A DNA stretch of 64,000 bases from Pseudoxanthomonas gei (GTDB lineage: Bacteria > Pseudomonadota > Gammaproteobacteria > Xanthomonadales > Xanthomonadaceae): positions 248,001-312,000 of the forward strand of contig NZ_QOVG01000001.1 of the NCBI RefSeq assembly GCF_010119615.1, in the 5' to 3' direction. The notes under the pieces are model-generated. The model was not told the origin of the DNA. It saw only the letters and a program-made list of their open reading frames with translations, and searched no databases. Of the stretch, positions 9,405-17,506 are shown in pieces (position 1 is the first letter of the stretch; every line of letters begins with the position of its first letter). A program made the translations under genes and the position numbers.

Positions 9405-9485
9405 GAAGGCTGGGTGGGGTTCGAGCAACCCGGCGCACGGATCAGGAACAAAGTCACCGGGTTGTTGAAGCCAACCCAAGCCTAC
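9405..9485. repeat. Inverted pair of REP-like elements
   Basis: Two related 33-34 bp elements face each other. The right one (minus strand, 9485 down to 9453) starts with GTAG and then has GGCTTGGGTTGGCTTCAA before AACCCGG. The left one (plus strand, 9405-9438) starts GAAG and continues GGCTGGGTGGGGTTC to AACCCGG. A GTAG head followed by a palindrome is the layout of REP sequences mobilised by TnpA-REP (RAYT) proteins. No RAYT gene is in the window. Confidence 0.55.
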
Positions 9486-9565
9486 TGCCCTGAATTGGTC
9501 AGCTTCGCTTTGTTTGCTGGCGTGGATTTCAACCAGCATCGGGAAACCGCTTCAGGTGAGCCCGG

Positions 9566-9826
9566 TCAGCGAGTCTCGACGATGGACCGCACCTTGCCGT
9601 CGTAGATCTCGATCTGGATGGTCTTGCCGTCGCGGTAATACTCCCAGCGCTCGCCCACCAGACCGCCGTAGCTGGTCTCCAGCGGCACTACACGATCGGG
9701 CTTTCCGGCGACCTGCATGACCTTACCGGGGCCGTCACCATCGGTGATCAGCTTGCCTCCCATGGAAATGGAGTCCGCAAACGCCGGCGCGGTCGCCAGC
9801 AGGGCGATAAGAATCAGGCTGCGCAT
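9566..9826 (-). CDS. DUF2845 family exported protein
   Basis: An 86-residue secreted protein. Residues 1-18 form a signal peptide (MRSLILIALLATAPAFA). The mature part has the DUF2845 pattern: a Gly-Asp rich start (GGKLITDGDGPGKVMQVAGKPD), a conserved ERWEYYRDGK and a final beta strand IYDGKVRSIVETR. AAGGAG sits 6 nt before ATG 9826, which fixes the start. The family resembles small outer-membrane-assembly-like folds in which GKP and WxY motifs recur, but no biochemical role is established. It is flanked by REP elements on both sides and appears to be a single-gene unit. Confidence 0.8.
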   Translation of the reverse strand: MRSLILIALLATAPAFADSISMGGKLITDGDGPGKVMQVAGKPDRVVPLETSYGGLVGERWEYYRDGKTIQIEIYDGKVRSIVETR

Positions 9827-10246
9827 GATCTGCTCCTTCCGTTGGCTTCGGCCCAACTCTACCGCTCGTGGCCAACGGTCTCAACTGGTCGAACGATACG
9901 GGCGGTGACCGCACAGTCCCTTCCTGTCCTTCGTAGGCTGGGTTGGTTGCATCAAACCCAGAGCGCAGATAAGGATTAGAAGCGCTGCGCTGATTCGGAG
10001 AGCGCACTTGGGAACCTGACTCGACTAAAGCGAATTTTGGAAAACTTGATTGGACAGCTAGAGATCGCAAACAGAGCTTGCCAATTAGCGGCAGAGTCGG
10101 GGCCAGTTACCCGGTAGCTTTCGCCGGATGTTGCGCAGTCCCGAGATACCAACCAAATGTCCGACGAGAAATCCCAATTGAATTACCGCAGACCCCGACA
10201 GCTTTAACGCCTACCGGTGAGTACTGCACCCATTTACCGCAGACAT
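9827..10246. other. Intergenic region without a recognisable gene
   Basis: About 420 bases, visibly richer in A+T than the neighbouring genes, with no plausible open frame. It contains the promoter region of the DUF2845 gene and one REP-like element at 9933-9966. The string TTACCGCAGAC occurs twice, near 10184 and 10235. Otherwise I see nothing in it; it may be the decayed edge of a former insertion beside the tRNA genes. Confidence 0.4.
9933..9966 (+). repeat. REP-like element
   Basis: Starts with GTAG, then GCTGGGTT, a loop of about ten bases and AACCCAG, giving a 7-bp stem (CTGGGTT/AACCCAG). It belongs to the same subfamily as the pair at 9405-9485. Confidence 0.5.
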
Positions 10247-10271
10247 GAAAAAGGCCCGGTTTCCCGAGCCT
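10247..10271 (-). terminator. Rho-independent terminator of the tRNA operon
   Basis: On the minus strand a 7-bp stem (GGCTCGG/CCGGGCC, one G-U pair) with a GAAA loop is followed by TTTTT, starting 16 bp after the CCA end of tRNA-Glu. Confidence 0.85.
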
Positions 10272-10286
10272 AAGTCATTGAATCTA

Positions 10287-10362
10287 TGGCGTCCCCAGGG
10301 GGATTCGAACCCCCGTGTCCACCGTGAAAGGGTGGTGTCCTAGGCCTCTAGACGATGGGGAC
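10287..10362 (-). tRNA. tRNA-Glu (anticodon TTC)
   Basis: A complete 76-nt cloverleaf with encoded CCA. The acceptor arm pairs GTCCCCA with TGGGGAC, with discriminator G. The anticodon loop is CTTTCAC with TTC in the middle, and the T arm has GTTCGAATC. It lies 47 bp downstream of tRNA-Ala and ahead of a terminator, so the two are one transcript. Confidence 0.97.
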
Positions 10363-10409
10363 GCAGTGAAACTTTGTTCCCTACCCCGAACAGGCCTATG
10401 CCGGGATAT

Positions 10410-10485
10410 TGGTGGAGCCAGGCGGGATCGAACCGCCGACCTCCTGCATGCCATGCAGGCGCTCTCCCAGCTGAGCTATGGCCCC
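10410..10485 (-). tRNA. tRNA-Ala (anticodon GGC)
   Basis: A complete 76-nt cloverleaf with encoded CCA. The acceptor arm starts GGGGCCA and includes the G-U pair expected at position 3:70 for alanine identity. The D arm is AGCTCAGCTGGGAGAGC, the anticodon is GGC in CTGCATGGCATGCAG, and the T arm is GGTTCGATCC. It is the first gene after the promoter at 10505-10533. Confidence 0.97.
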
Positions 10486-10504
10486 ACGGGCTGGAAGGGG
10501 CGGA

Positions 10505-10533
10505 ATTCTATCTAGCGGCCGCGCATCGCGCAA
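10505..10533 (-). promoter_or_regulatory. Sigma-70 promoter of the tRNA-Ala/tRNA-Glu operon
   Basis: On the minus strand TTGCGC (10533-10528) and TAGAAT (10510-10505) are exactly 17 bp apart. The -10 element ends 19 bp before the tRNA-Ala 5' end, and the discriminator TCCGCCCC is G+C rich, the form associated with stringent control of stable RNA genes. Confidence 0.8.
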
Positions 10534-10615
10534 GCGTTGTGTTCAAAAAAAATGTCTGCGCGCTTCAGATTCGCAGGCTGGCGCAGCCTCCGGATCGATA
10601 TTCCGCAGCTGTTTT

Positions 10616-11110
10616 TCAGGCAGAAGTGGCCACTTCCAGCACCGAAGACTCGCACCTGCGCAACGTGGCCACGCCATGGCCGCGCTCGGCCAGATACTCC
10701 AGCCACTTGCCCAGGAACGTGTTCATGCGCATGCGGTGGCTGATCAGCTCCGCCGGTGGCGGATACATGCCTATCGCGTCCTGCCAGCGGCGGCCCACGT
10801 AGCAATGGGTGGCTTCCACCTGGCGCGCATCGCGGTACAGGCGCACGAACGCGGACGGATCCGGCTCGCCGGTCTGCGGATCACGCAGCCCGTAGGTCAT
10901 GCGCAGCTCCACTGTGTACCGATGGGTCTCGATCACGTCCAGGTAAAGGTCCAGGCCGTCGCCGATGCTGGAGACGTAGCGGCCCTCCGCCAGATCGGCT
11001 GGAGCGAACAGGCGGGCCAGCCTGGAATGATTCTCGGCGTAGACCGCCATCAACCAGCCGAAACGGTTGAGTTTGGGAATGCTTGCAGCGCGGGTGATGG
11101 CCTGGGGCAT
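10616..11110 (-). CDS. DUF1249 family protein (YqiB-like)
   Basis: A 164-residue cytoplasmic protein matching the DUF1249/YqiB family: YAENHSRLARLFAP near the N-terminus, LDLYLDVIETHRYTVELRMTY in the middle and RLYRDARQVEATHCY toward the end are family signatures. In enterobacteria the homologue lies beside nudF and cpdA; here those are absent and the gene stands alone between the tRNA genes and ppsR. I took ATG 11110 (MPQAITRAAS) because it begins the conserved part; an ATG 39 nt upstream is also possible. Function unknown. Confidence 0.85.
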   Translation of the reverse strand: MPQAITRAASIPKLNRFGWLMAVYAENHSRLARLFAPADLAEGRYVSSIGDGLDLYLDVIETHRYTVELRMTYGLRDPQTGEPDPSAFVRLYRDARQVEATHCYVGRRWQDAIGMYPPPAELISHRMRMNTFLGKWLEYLAERGHGVATLRRCESSVLEVATSA

Positions 11111-11262
11111 GGCTCGATCGTACACGCTGATCCGTGATTTCGGCAGCATTGACGTATCGCGTTTTACGGCCTAATTTGGGGTTCCTCCGCTGGCCTTCCG
11201 GCTTGCGCGACCCGCCCGCCCCGCCGGGCCGGATTCCACCAGGAATCCCACGGCTGATCGCC

Positions 11263-11322
11263 GCACAACAATCCCCGCTAGAACAATCCCCGCTAGAACA
11301 ATCCCCGCTAGAACATTTCCCG
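11263..11322. repeat. 15-bp tandem repeat covering the ppsR stop codon
   Basis: Read on the minus strand, the last 15 nt of ppsR (CGGGAAATGTTCTAG, 11322-11308) are followed by two copies of CGGGGATTGTTCTAG (11307-11293 and 11292-11278) and by a partial copy to 11263. Because the unit is 15 bp, each copy carries an in-frame TAG, giving three consecutive stops. The copies differ from the coding one at two positions. Confidence 0.9.
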
Positions 11323-12129
11323 CTGCAGGCCCAGCGTGGACATCACCTTGCTCGAGATTTCCTCGATGGAGGTATGCGTGGTACTCAGCGTAGGAATGCG
11401 TTCCATCTGGAACATGCGCTCGGCGGCAGCCACCTCGCTGGTGCAGGTTTCCAGCTTGGCGTAGGTCGAATTGGGGCGGCGCTCCTGGCGTATCTGCTGC
11501 AGGCGCTCGGGGTCGATGGTCAGGCCGAACAGCTTGCGCCGGTGCGCGCGCAGGCGCTGCGGCAGGCGGTCTGTTTCCAGATCCTGGTCGGTCAGCGGAT
11601 AATTGGCCGCGCGGATGCCGTAATGCAGGGCCAGGTAGACGCAGGTAGGCGTCTTGCCGGCGCGCGACACCGCGACCAGGATCAGGTCGGCCTCGTCATA
11701 GTTGATGGCAATGCCGTCGTCATGGGTCAGCGCATAGTTCATCGCGTTGATGCGCCGATGGTAGGCCTCGAAATTCACCAGTCCATGGGCCTGGCCCACG
11801 CGCGACTGCCGCAAGGCACCCAGCTCGTGCTCCATCGGCTGGATGAACGGCGCGAACACATCCAGCATCAGCGCCCCGCTCCCGGCCAGCACTTCACTGA
11901 TGGCGGGGTCGACGTTGGAGTGGATCACGATGGGACGCGCCTCGTGGCGCAGGCCCGCAGCCCGGATGCGCTCGGCGGCCTGGGTGGCCTTGGCCGGGTC
12001 GTCCACGAAGGAAATACGATCGGTAACGAAACTGAACCCGGTGAACTGGGTCAGCAGGCTGTGGCCAATGGTTTCCACCGTGATACCGGTGCCATCGGAG
12101 ACATAGAACACCGGACGTACGTTCGACAT
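11308..12129 (-). CDS. ppsR: PEP synthase regulatory protein (bifunctional kinase/pyrophosphorylase)
   Basis: A 273-residue DUF299 protein that in E. coli phosphorylates and dephosphorylates PEP synthase on a Thr beside the catalytic His, with ADP as phosphate donor. Visible are the N-terminal fold ([20 protein letters not shown]), the P-loop-like [14 protein letters not shown] and the C-terminal [17 protein letters not shown] 12129 ([12 protein letters not shown]) begins the domain; ATGs further upstream lie in the shared intergenic region with ppsA. It is transcribed divergently from its target ppsA with 161 bp between them, a common arrangement. Tandem repeats follow its stop. Confidence 0.93.
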   Translation of the reverse strand: MSNVRPVFYVSDGTGITVETIGHSLLTQFTGFSFVTDRISFVDDPAKATQAAERIRAAGLRHEARPIVIHSNVDPAISEVLAGSGALMLDVFAPFIQPMEHELGALRQSRVGQAHGLVNFEAYHRRINAMNYALTHDDGIAINYDEADLILVAVSRAGKTPTCVYLALHYGIRAANYPLTDQDLETDRLPQRLRAHRRKLFGLTIDPERLQQIRQERRPNSTYAKLETCTSEVAAAERMFQMERIPTLSTTHTSIEEISSKVMSTLGLQREMF

Positions 12130-12290
12130 CTGTGCAACCCTTGGTCCCGGCAACGTGTTCACCATGAATCCCCGAGCAAAATCAAGCTTGTCTGGGCTTC
12201 TCTTGCACCGCATCATAGCGATTCTTCCCATGGACGCGGCCCTCGCCGTAAGTCTCCGGCGAGGCGCACGGCCGCTTTGGAGCGTTGCGC

Positions 12291-14678
12291 TTGAACCAGA
12301 ACACCCCGAATCACAGCATCCTGTGGTTGCACGACCTGCGTCTTTCCGACCTGGCCCAGGTAGGCGGCAAGAATTCGTCGCTTGGCGAAATGATCGGCCA
12401 GTTGGCGGGGCTTGGCGTCTCGGTTCCCGGCGGCTTCGCGACCACGGCCGAGGCGTTCAAGGACTTCATCGCCTACAACGACCTGTCCACGCGCATCTTC
12501 GACAAACTGGCCACGCTGGATGTCGAGGACGTGGAGGCACTGACCGCAGCCGGCAAGGAAATCCGCGGCTGGGTCATCGATGCGCCTCTGCAGCCGCAGC
12601 TGGATGCCGACATCCGCACCGCCTACGCGCAGCTGGCGGCCGAAAATGGCGGCGGTGATATCGCCGTGGCCGTGCGCTCCTCGGCCACCGCCGAAGACCT
12701 GCCTGACGCCAGCTTCGCCGGCCAGCAGGAAACCTTCCTCAATGTCACCGGCACCGATGACGTAGTGGTCAAGGTCAAGGAAGTCTTCGCAAGCCTCTAC
12801 AACGACCGCGCCATCGCCTACCGCGTCCACCACGGCTTCAAGCACGAGGACGTGTTCCTGTCAGCGGGCGTGCAGCTGATGGTGCGCTCGGATGTCGGCG
12901 CTTCGGGCGTGCTGTTCACCCTGGACACCGAATCGGGCTTCCGCGACGTGGTGTTCGTGACCTCCAGCCTGGGACTGGGCGAAATGGTCGTGCAGGGCGC
13001 GGTCAACCCGGACGAGTTTTACGTCTACAAACCCACCCTGCTGCAGGGCAAGCCGGCGATCCTGCGTCGTTCGCTGGGCAGCAAGCTGTTGCGCATGGTC
13101 TATTCCGACCACCCCGGCGAGCGGGTCAGGATCGAGGACACGCCCGCGGAGTTGCGCAACAAGTTCTCCATTTCCGATGAGGACGTGCAGGCACTGTCCA
13201 CCCAGGCGCTGACCATCGAGAAGCATTACGGCCGCCCGATGGACATCGAGTGGGCCAAGGATGGCGTCAGCGGCAAGCTCTACATCGTGCAGGCGCGCCC
13301 GGAGACGGTTAAGTCGCGCGGCAAGGCCACCCAGATCGAGCGCTACCACCTGCTGGAACGCGGCGAAGTCATCGCCGAAGGCCGCGCCATCGGCCAGAAG
13401 ATCGGCAGCGGCGTCGCCCGCGTGGTGCGCAGCCTGGCCGACATGAGCCGCGTGCAGCCCGGTGACGTGCTGGTCGCCGACATGACCGATCCGGACTGGG
13501 AGCCGGTGATGAAGCGCGCTTCGGCCATTGTCACCAACCGCGGCGGCCGCACCTGCCATGCCGCGATCATCGCGCGCGAGCTTGGCGTTCCCGCGGTCGT
13601 GGGCACCGGCAACGCACTGGACCATATCGAGGACGGTCGCGAGATCACCATCAGCTGCGCCGAAGGCGACACCGGCTTCATCTACGGCACTGCCCTGCCC
13701 TTCGAGCGCATCACCACCGACCTGGCCGACATGCCGCCGGCGCCGCTGAAGATCATGATGAACGTGGCCAACCCGGAGCGCGCCTTCGACTTCGGCCAGT
13801 TGCCCAACGCCGGCATCGGCCTGGCGCGGCTGGAGATGATCATCGCCAGCCACATCGGCGTGCACCCCAATGCGCTGCTGGAATACGACCGCCAGGATGC
13901 GGAGACCAAGCGCAAGATCGACGCCAAGACCGCCGGCTATGCCGATCCCGTCAGCTTCTATGTGGACCGCCTGGCCGAAGGCATCGCCACCATCACCGCT
14001 TCGGTGGCACCTAATCCGGTGATCGTGCGCCTGTCGGACTTCAAGTCCAACGAATACGCCAACCTCATCGGCGGCAGCAACTACGAGCCGCATGAAGAGA
14101 ATCCGATGATCGGCTTTCGCGGCGCCAGCCGTTACGTCGACCCCTCCTTCGAGCCGGCGTTCGCGCTGGAGTGCAAGGCGGTGCGCAAGGTGCGCAACGA
14201 CATGGGCCTGGACAACCTGTGGGTCATGATCCCGTTCGTGCGCACCCTGGACGAAGGCCGCAAGGTCATCGACGTGCTGGCCAAGCACGGTCTGGTCCGC
14301 GGCGAAAAGGGCCTCAAGATCATCATGATGTGCGAAGTTCCGTCGAACGCGTTGCTGGCCGACGAGTTCCTGGAGATCTTCGATGGCTTCTCCATCGGTT
14401 CCAACGACCTGACCCAGCTCACCCTCGGCCTGGACCGCGACTCGAGTGTCGTGGCCCACCTGTTCGACGAACGCGACCCGGCGGTGAAGAAGCTGCTTTC
14501 GATGGCGATCAAGGCGGCCAAGGCCAAGGGCAAGTACATCGGCATCTGCGGGCAAGGTCCCTCGGACCATCCGGATCTGGCCGAATGGCTGATGCAGGAA
14601 GGCATCGAATCGGTGTCGCTGAATCCGGACACCGTGGTCGATACCTGGTTGCGCCTGGCCAAGCTCAAGGCGCAGTAA
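12291..14678 (+). CDS. ppsA: Phosphoenolpyruvate synthase
   Basis: A 795-residue enzyme that converts pyruvate and ATP to PEP, AMP and phosphate for gluconeogenesis. Domains in order: ATP-grasp ([15 protein letters not shown] at the start, [22 protein letters not shown]), phosphohistidine swivel domain with [15 protein letters not shown] (His near 420), and the PEP-binding TIM barrel, which ends with [15 protein letters not shown] containing the catalytic Cys near 753. I chose TTG 12291 over TTG 12285: GGAG at 12279-12282 is 8 nt from the former and only 2 nt from the latter. There is no ATG in frame nearby. Length is normal for the family. Confidence 0.95.
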   Translation: MNQNTPNHSILWLHDLRLSDLAQVGGKNSSLGEMIGQLAGLGVSVPGGFATTAEAFKDFIAYNDLSTRIFDKLATLDVEDVEALTAAGKEIRGWVIDAPLQPQLDADIRTAYAQLAAENGGGDIAVAVRSSATAEDLPDASFAGQQETFLNVTGTDDVVVKVKEVFASLYNDRAIAYRVHHGFKHEDVFLSAGVQLMVRSDVGASGVLFTLDTESGFRDVVFVTSSLGLGEMVVQGAVNPDEFYVYKPTLLQGKPAILRRSLGSKLLRMVYSDHPGERVRIEDTPAELRNKFSISDEDVQALSTQALTIEKHYGRPMDIEWAKDGVSGKLYIVQARPETVKSRGKATQIERYHLLERGEVIAEGRAIGQKIGSGVARVVRSLADMSRVQPGDVLVADMTDPDWEPVMKRASAIVTNRGGRTCHAAIIARELGVPAVVGTGNALDHIEDGREITISCAEGDTGFIYGTALPFERITTDLADMPPAPLKIMMNVANPERAFDFGQLPNAGIGLARLEMIIASHIGVHPNALLEYDRQDAETKRKIDAKTAGYADPVSFYVDRLAEGIATITASVAPNPVIVRLSDFKSNEYANLIGGSNYEPHEENPMIGFRGASRYVDPSFEPAFALECKAVRKVRNDMGLDNLWVMIPFVRTLDEGRKVIDVLAKHGLVRGEKGLKIIMMCEVPSNALLADEFLEIFDGFSIGSNDLTQLTLGLDRDSSVVAHLFDERDPAVKKLLSMAIKAAKAKGKYIGICGQGPSDHPDLAEWLMQEGIESVSLNPDTVVDTWLRLAKLKAQ

Positions 14679-14685
14679 GCCGGCC

Positions 14686-15627
14686 GTGCTGCAGGACATC
14701 GCAAAAGCGGCGGTTCCTGCTGCGTCCGGACACTTGATCGACCTCAGCAGGATCGAATGGGAACTGGTCCTCAAGGACTGGGCGGTGGCGCTGATCATCG
14801 CCCTGGTCGGCTATTGGCTGGCCAGGTGGATCAGCCGCGTCATCGAGCGCGCGCTGACCCGCGCCCGCGTCGAATCGACGCTGGCCGGCTTCCTGCGCAA
14901 CGTCAGCTACGCGGTGATGATGGTCATCGTCTTCATCGCCGCGTTGCAGAAGATCGGCGTGCCCACCACCTCGGTACTCGCGGTGGTCGGTGCGGCCGGG
15001 CTTGCGGTCGGCCTGGCGCTGAAGGACTCGCTGTCCAACATCGCCTCGGGGGTGATGCTGATCATGCTCAGGCCCTTCCGCGATGGCGACAACGTCCACA
15101 TCGCCGGCCACGAAGGAACGGTGGAGGAAATACGGATCTTCCAGACCCGCATGCGCACCGCCGACAACCGCCTGGTCATCCTGCCCAACAGCATGATCAC
15201 CACCGCCCCGATCATCAATTTCACCGCCAAGCCGCAGCGGCGCATCGATGTGCCGCTGACCGTCCGTTTCCAGGACGACCCGGGCAAGGCGCGCGAAATC
15301 CTGCTGGGGATCGCCGATGCCAATCCGCTGGTGCTCAAGGCGCCGGCACCGACCGTGGAAATTTCACGACTGGGTGACGTTGGCATCGACATGACCCTGA
15401 TGGCCTGGTCCAAGACCAAGGACCTGACCGAAGCGCGCTCACAGCTCACCGAGGCTGTGCGCGGCCGCATCCTGGACAGTGGCATGAGCCTGACCGCCGG
15501 CAAGCGCGACCTGCACGTCTACCATCACAACGCCGATGGCACGCCGCTGAGCGAGCTCGCGGCGAAATCGATCGCCGATGATTCGGATGTTGCGGTTGCG
15601 GCTGCGGGCAAGCAGGCTACGCCTTAG
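14686..15627 (+). CDS. Small-conductance mechanosensitive channel (MscS family)
   Basis: A 313-residue MscS protein. Three membrane helices occupy about residues 25-110; the pore helix TM3 is recognisable as VVGAAGLAVGLALKDSLSNIASG, with the alternating Gly/Ala packing of the family. The beta domain follows (VMLIMLRPFRDGDNVHIAGHEGTVEEI, and RLVILPNSMITTAPIINF), then a C-terminal alpha/beta domain and a short variable tail. The start is GTG 14686, 8 nt after the ppsA stop, so it may be cotranscribed with ppsA. It releases solutes on hypo-osmotic shock. Not the longer MscK/MscM type. Confidence 0.92.
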   Translation: MLQDIAKAAVPAASGHLIDLSRIEWELVLKDWAVALIIALVGYWLARWISRVIERALTRARVESTLAGFLRNVSYAVMMVIVFIAALQKIGVPTTSVLAVVGAAGLAVGLALKDSLSNIASGVMLIMLRPFRDGDNVHIAGHEGTVEEIRIFQTRMRTADNRLVILPNSMITTAPIINFTAKPQRRIDVPLTVRFQDDPGKAREILLGIADANPLVLKAPAPTVEISRLGDVGIDMTLMAWSKTKDLTEARSQLTEAVRGRILDSGMSLTAGKRDLHVYHHNADGTPLSELAAKSIADDSDVAVAAAGKQATP

Positions 15628-15671
15628 GAGTTGGCAGGGGCCGGGTGATTGCTGGCTTCGGCAACAGTGAC

Positions 15672-15697
15672 GGCTTCGCGACTTGCGTCGCTCCTAC
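15672..15697 (-). repeat. REP element (GTAGGAGCGAC type)
   Basis: On the minus strand GTAGGAGCGACGCAAGTCGC begins at 15697: a GTAG head followed by a GCGAC/GTCGC stem with a GCAA loop. It lies between the convergent mscS and orn genes, 44 bp after mscS. No other terminator is visible in this gap. Confidence 0.7.
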
Positions 15698-15725
15698 AGG
15701 TGCCATTGCAACAACTGGTGCGGGC

Positions 15726-16286
15726 CTAGACTTCCATCTTGCCGAGGTGGCGGCGGTAATGGCGCAGTTCCTCGATGGAATCGCGCACGTCGCTGAGCGC
15801 GGTGTGCGCCGACTGTTTGCGCACGCCTTCGAGCACGGCCGGGGCCCAGCGCCGAGCCAGTTCCTTCAGCGTGCTCACGTCCAGGTTGCGGTAATGGAAG
15901 TATTTCTCCAGGCGCGGCATCAGCCGATGCAGGAAGCGCCGGTCCTGGCAGATCGAATTGCCGCACATCGGCGACGCATTCGCTGGCAGCCACTCGGCCA
16001 GGAAGGCAACCGTCTGCGCCTCGGCCTGGCCCAGGGTCACAGTGCTTTCCACAACGCGCTTCCACAATCCCGACCGCGTGTGCTGCGCGCGGTTCCAGTC
16101 GTCCATCGCCTCGAGTGCGGCGAGCGGATGGGCGATCGCGAATTCCGGGCCCTCGGCCAGCACGTTCAACTGCGAATCGGTGACCACCGTGGCGATCTCG
16201 ATGATGGTGTCGTTGTCGGTATCAAGCCCGGTCATCTCGAGGTCGATCCAGATCAGGCGGTCGCTGTTGGGATTGTTGGCTGGCAT
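15726..16286 (-). CDS. orn: Oligoribonuclease
   Basis: A 186-residue DEDDh 3'-5' exoribonuclease that degrades very short RNAs, including pGpG from c-di-GMP turnover. The three exonuclease motifs are visible: Exo [21 protein letters not shown], Exo [22 protein letters not shown] with the conserved Asp, and Exo [21 protein letters not shown] with the catalytic His and Asp. ATG 16286 ([20 protein letters not shown]) gives the normal family length; an ATG 66 nt upstream would add a basic leader without homology. Confidence 0.95.
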   Translation of the reverse strand: MPANNPNSDRLIWIDLEMTGLDTDNDTIIEIATVVTDSQLNVLAEGPEFAIAHPLAALEAMDDWNRAQHTRSGLWKRVVESTVTLGQAEAQTVAFLAEWLPANASPMCGNSICQDRRFLHRLMPRLEKYFHYRNLDVSTLKELARRWAPAVLEGVRKQSAHTALSDVRDSIEELRHYRRHLGKMEV

Positions 16287-16390
16287 GCGCGGGGCTTGGT
16301 CCTTGGGGCTGCGCTGCGCCAGTGGCGAGCGTGTTTTGCGGAAAGATCGCATTCTGCCGCATCATAACGCAGCCACCCAAGAGTGCCGCC

Positions 16391-16864
16391 ATGCTCCAGA
16401 CCAGCGACCAGTTCACGCACTACGCCACGCTGACCGCGATGCTGGCGCCTGCGTTCTTCCTCACTGCCACCGCGTCGCTGCTGTTGTCGGCCAACAACCG
16501 CCTGGCCCGCATCATCGATCGCGCACGCACCCTGCTGAAGGAGTTGCCCGGCCTCGAGGACCCGGTCCAGCGCGCGCTGTACGAGCAACGCATTGCCATG
16601 CAGCGGCGCCGCAGCCTGATCATCCTGCGTGCCGGGCAACTGCTGTACGTCGCCATCAGCCTGTTCGTCGGCACCAGCCTGGCCGTGGCCGCGGACAACC
16701 TGCTGGCCCACCGGCTTGGCGTGCTGCCGACCCTGCTCGCGTCACTGGGCGTGCTGGCGATGTTCGCCGCCAGCATCCTGCTGGCACGCGAGTCGACGCT
16801 GGCGGTCAAGGCGGTCAACGAGGAAATGGACCACCGCCACATCGCCAGGCACGCCGACACGTAG
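16391..16864 (+). CDS. DUF2721 family membrane protein
   Basis: A 157-residue integral membrane protein. The N-terminal helix (about 15-35, LTAMLAPAFFLTATASLLLS) is followed by the conserved NNRLARIIDRARTL, an amphipathic coiled region (ALYEQRIAMQRRRSLIIL) and two further helices at about 80-130. This order matches DUF2721, whose function is unknown. ATG 16391 starts the conserved part. Its stop codon TAG lies inside the GTAG head of a REP element (16861-16886). It is divergent from orn. Confidence 0.8.
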   Translation: MLQTSDQFTHYATLTAMLAPAFFLTATASLLLSANNRLARIIDRARTLLKELPGLEDPVQRALYEQRIAMQRRRSLIILRAGQLLYVAISLFVGTSLAVAADNLLAHRLGVLPTLLASLGVLAMFAASILLARESTLAVKAVNEEMDHRHIARHADT

Positions 16865-16886
16865 GTGCGGGACTTGCCCGCGCTCC
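16861..16886 (+). repeat. REP element overlapping a stop codon
   Basis: GTAGGTGCGGGACTTGCCCG followed by CGCTCC: a GTAG head and a GCGGG/CCCGC stem. The stop codon (16862-16864) of the DUF2721 gene is the TAG of the head. Confidence 0.65.
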
Positions 16887-16926
16887 CGTTCCAAGCCATG
16901 CACGAGCCAGACCGACGGAGGGCCTT

Positions 16927-17403
16927 TCAGTCGAGCAATGGCCTGCCGCGCTTGGCCCGGAAGTAGTTGGTCAGCCGCCGCGACGCTTCCTCTGCCAACA
17001 GGCCGGAGACCACTTCGATGCGATGGTTGTGGCGTGGATCGGCAACCAGGTCGAACACACTTCCGCAGGCCCCGGTCTTGGGGTCGGAAGCCGCATAGAC
17101 CAGTCGGCTCACCCGCGCGTGCACCAGGGCCATGGCGCACATCGCACAGGGTTCCAGGGTGACGTACAGCGTAGTACCCACCAGCCGGTGGTTGCCTAGC
17201 CTGGTTCCTGCGCGGCGCATTGCCACGATTTCGGCGTGGGCGGTGGGGTCGTGTTCGGCCAGGTTGCGGTTCCAGCCCTCGCCCAGCACTTCACCACTCG
17301 CATCGACCAGCACCGCGCCGACGGGTATCTCGTCATCTTCGTGCTGGGCACGATCGGCCAGGGCCAGCGCATGGCGCATCCAGCGTTCGTCATCGAGGGT
17401 CAT
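16927..17403 (-). CDS. tadA: tRNA(Arg) adenosine-34 deaminase
   Basis: A 158-residue zinc deaminase that converts A34 to inosine in tRNA-Arg(ACG), essential for decoding CGN codons. The active site is complete: DPTAHAEIVAMRRAG carries the zinc His and catalytic Glu, and TLEPCAMCAMALVHARV carries the two zinc Cys. The segment RLVYAASDPKTGACGS and the C-terminal helix LLAEEASRRLTNYFRAKR are typical. ATG 17403 (MTLDDERWMRHAL) is the family start; an upstream ATG at 17451 adds an unconserved leader. Confidence 0.95.
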   Translation of the reverse strand: MTLDDERWMRHALALADRAQHEDDEIPVGAVLVDASGEVLGEGWNRNLAEHDPTAHAEIVAMRRAGTRLGNHRLVGTTLYVTLEPCAMCAMALVHARVSRLVYAASDPKTGACGSVFDLVADPRHNHRIEVVSGLLAEEASRRLTNYFRAKRGRPLLD

Positions 17404-17506
17404 GGGCAGGCCAGGCAAGCATCGCGCGGATTGGCGCGCACCATAGCGCAACCCATGCGGACCCGCGTTGCGAGCGTGACCTTACCCGGTTGCAGCACGG
17501 GAGCCA

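Noticed and set aside
8903-9457. 184-residue minus-strand frame as an intact gene
   Set aside because: Its first half overlaps the reverse of a small gene with a good ribosome site and REP-like repeats; only the C-terminal part looks protein-like.
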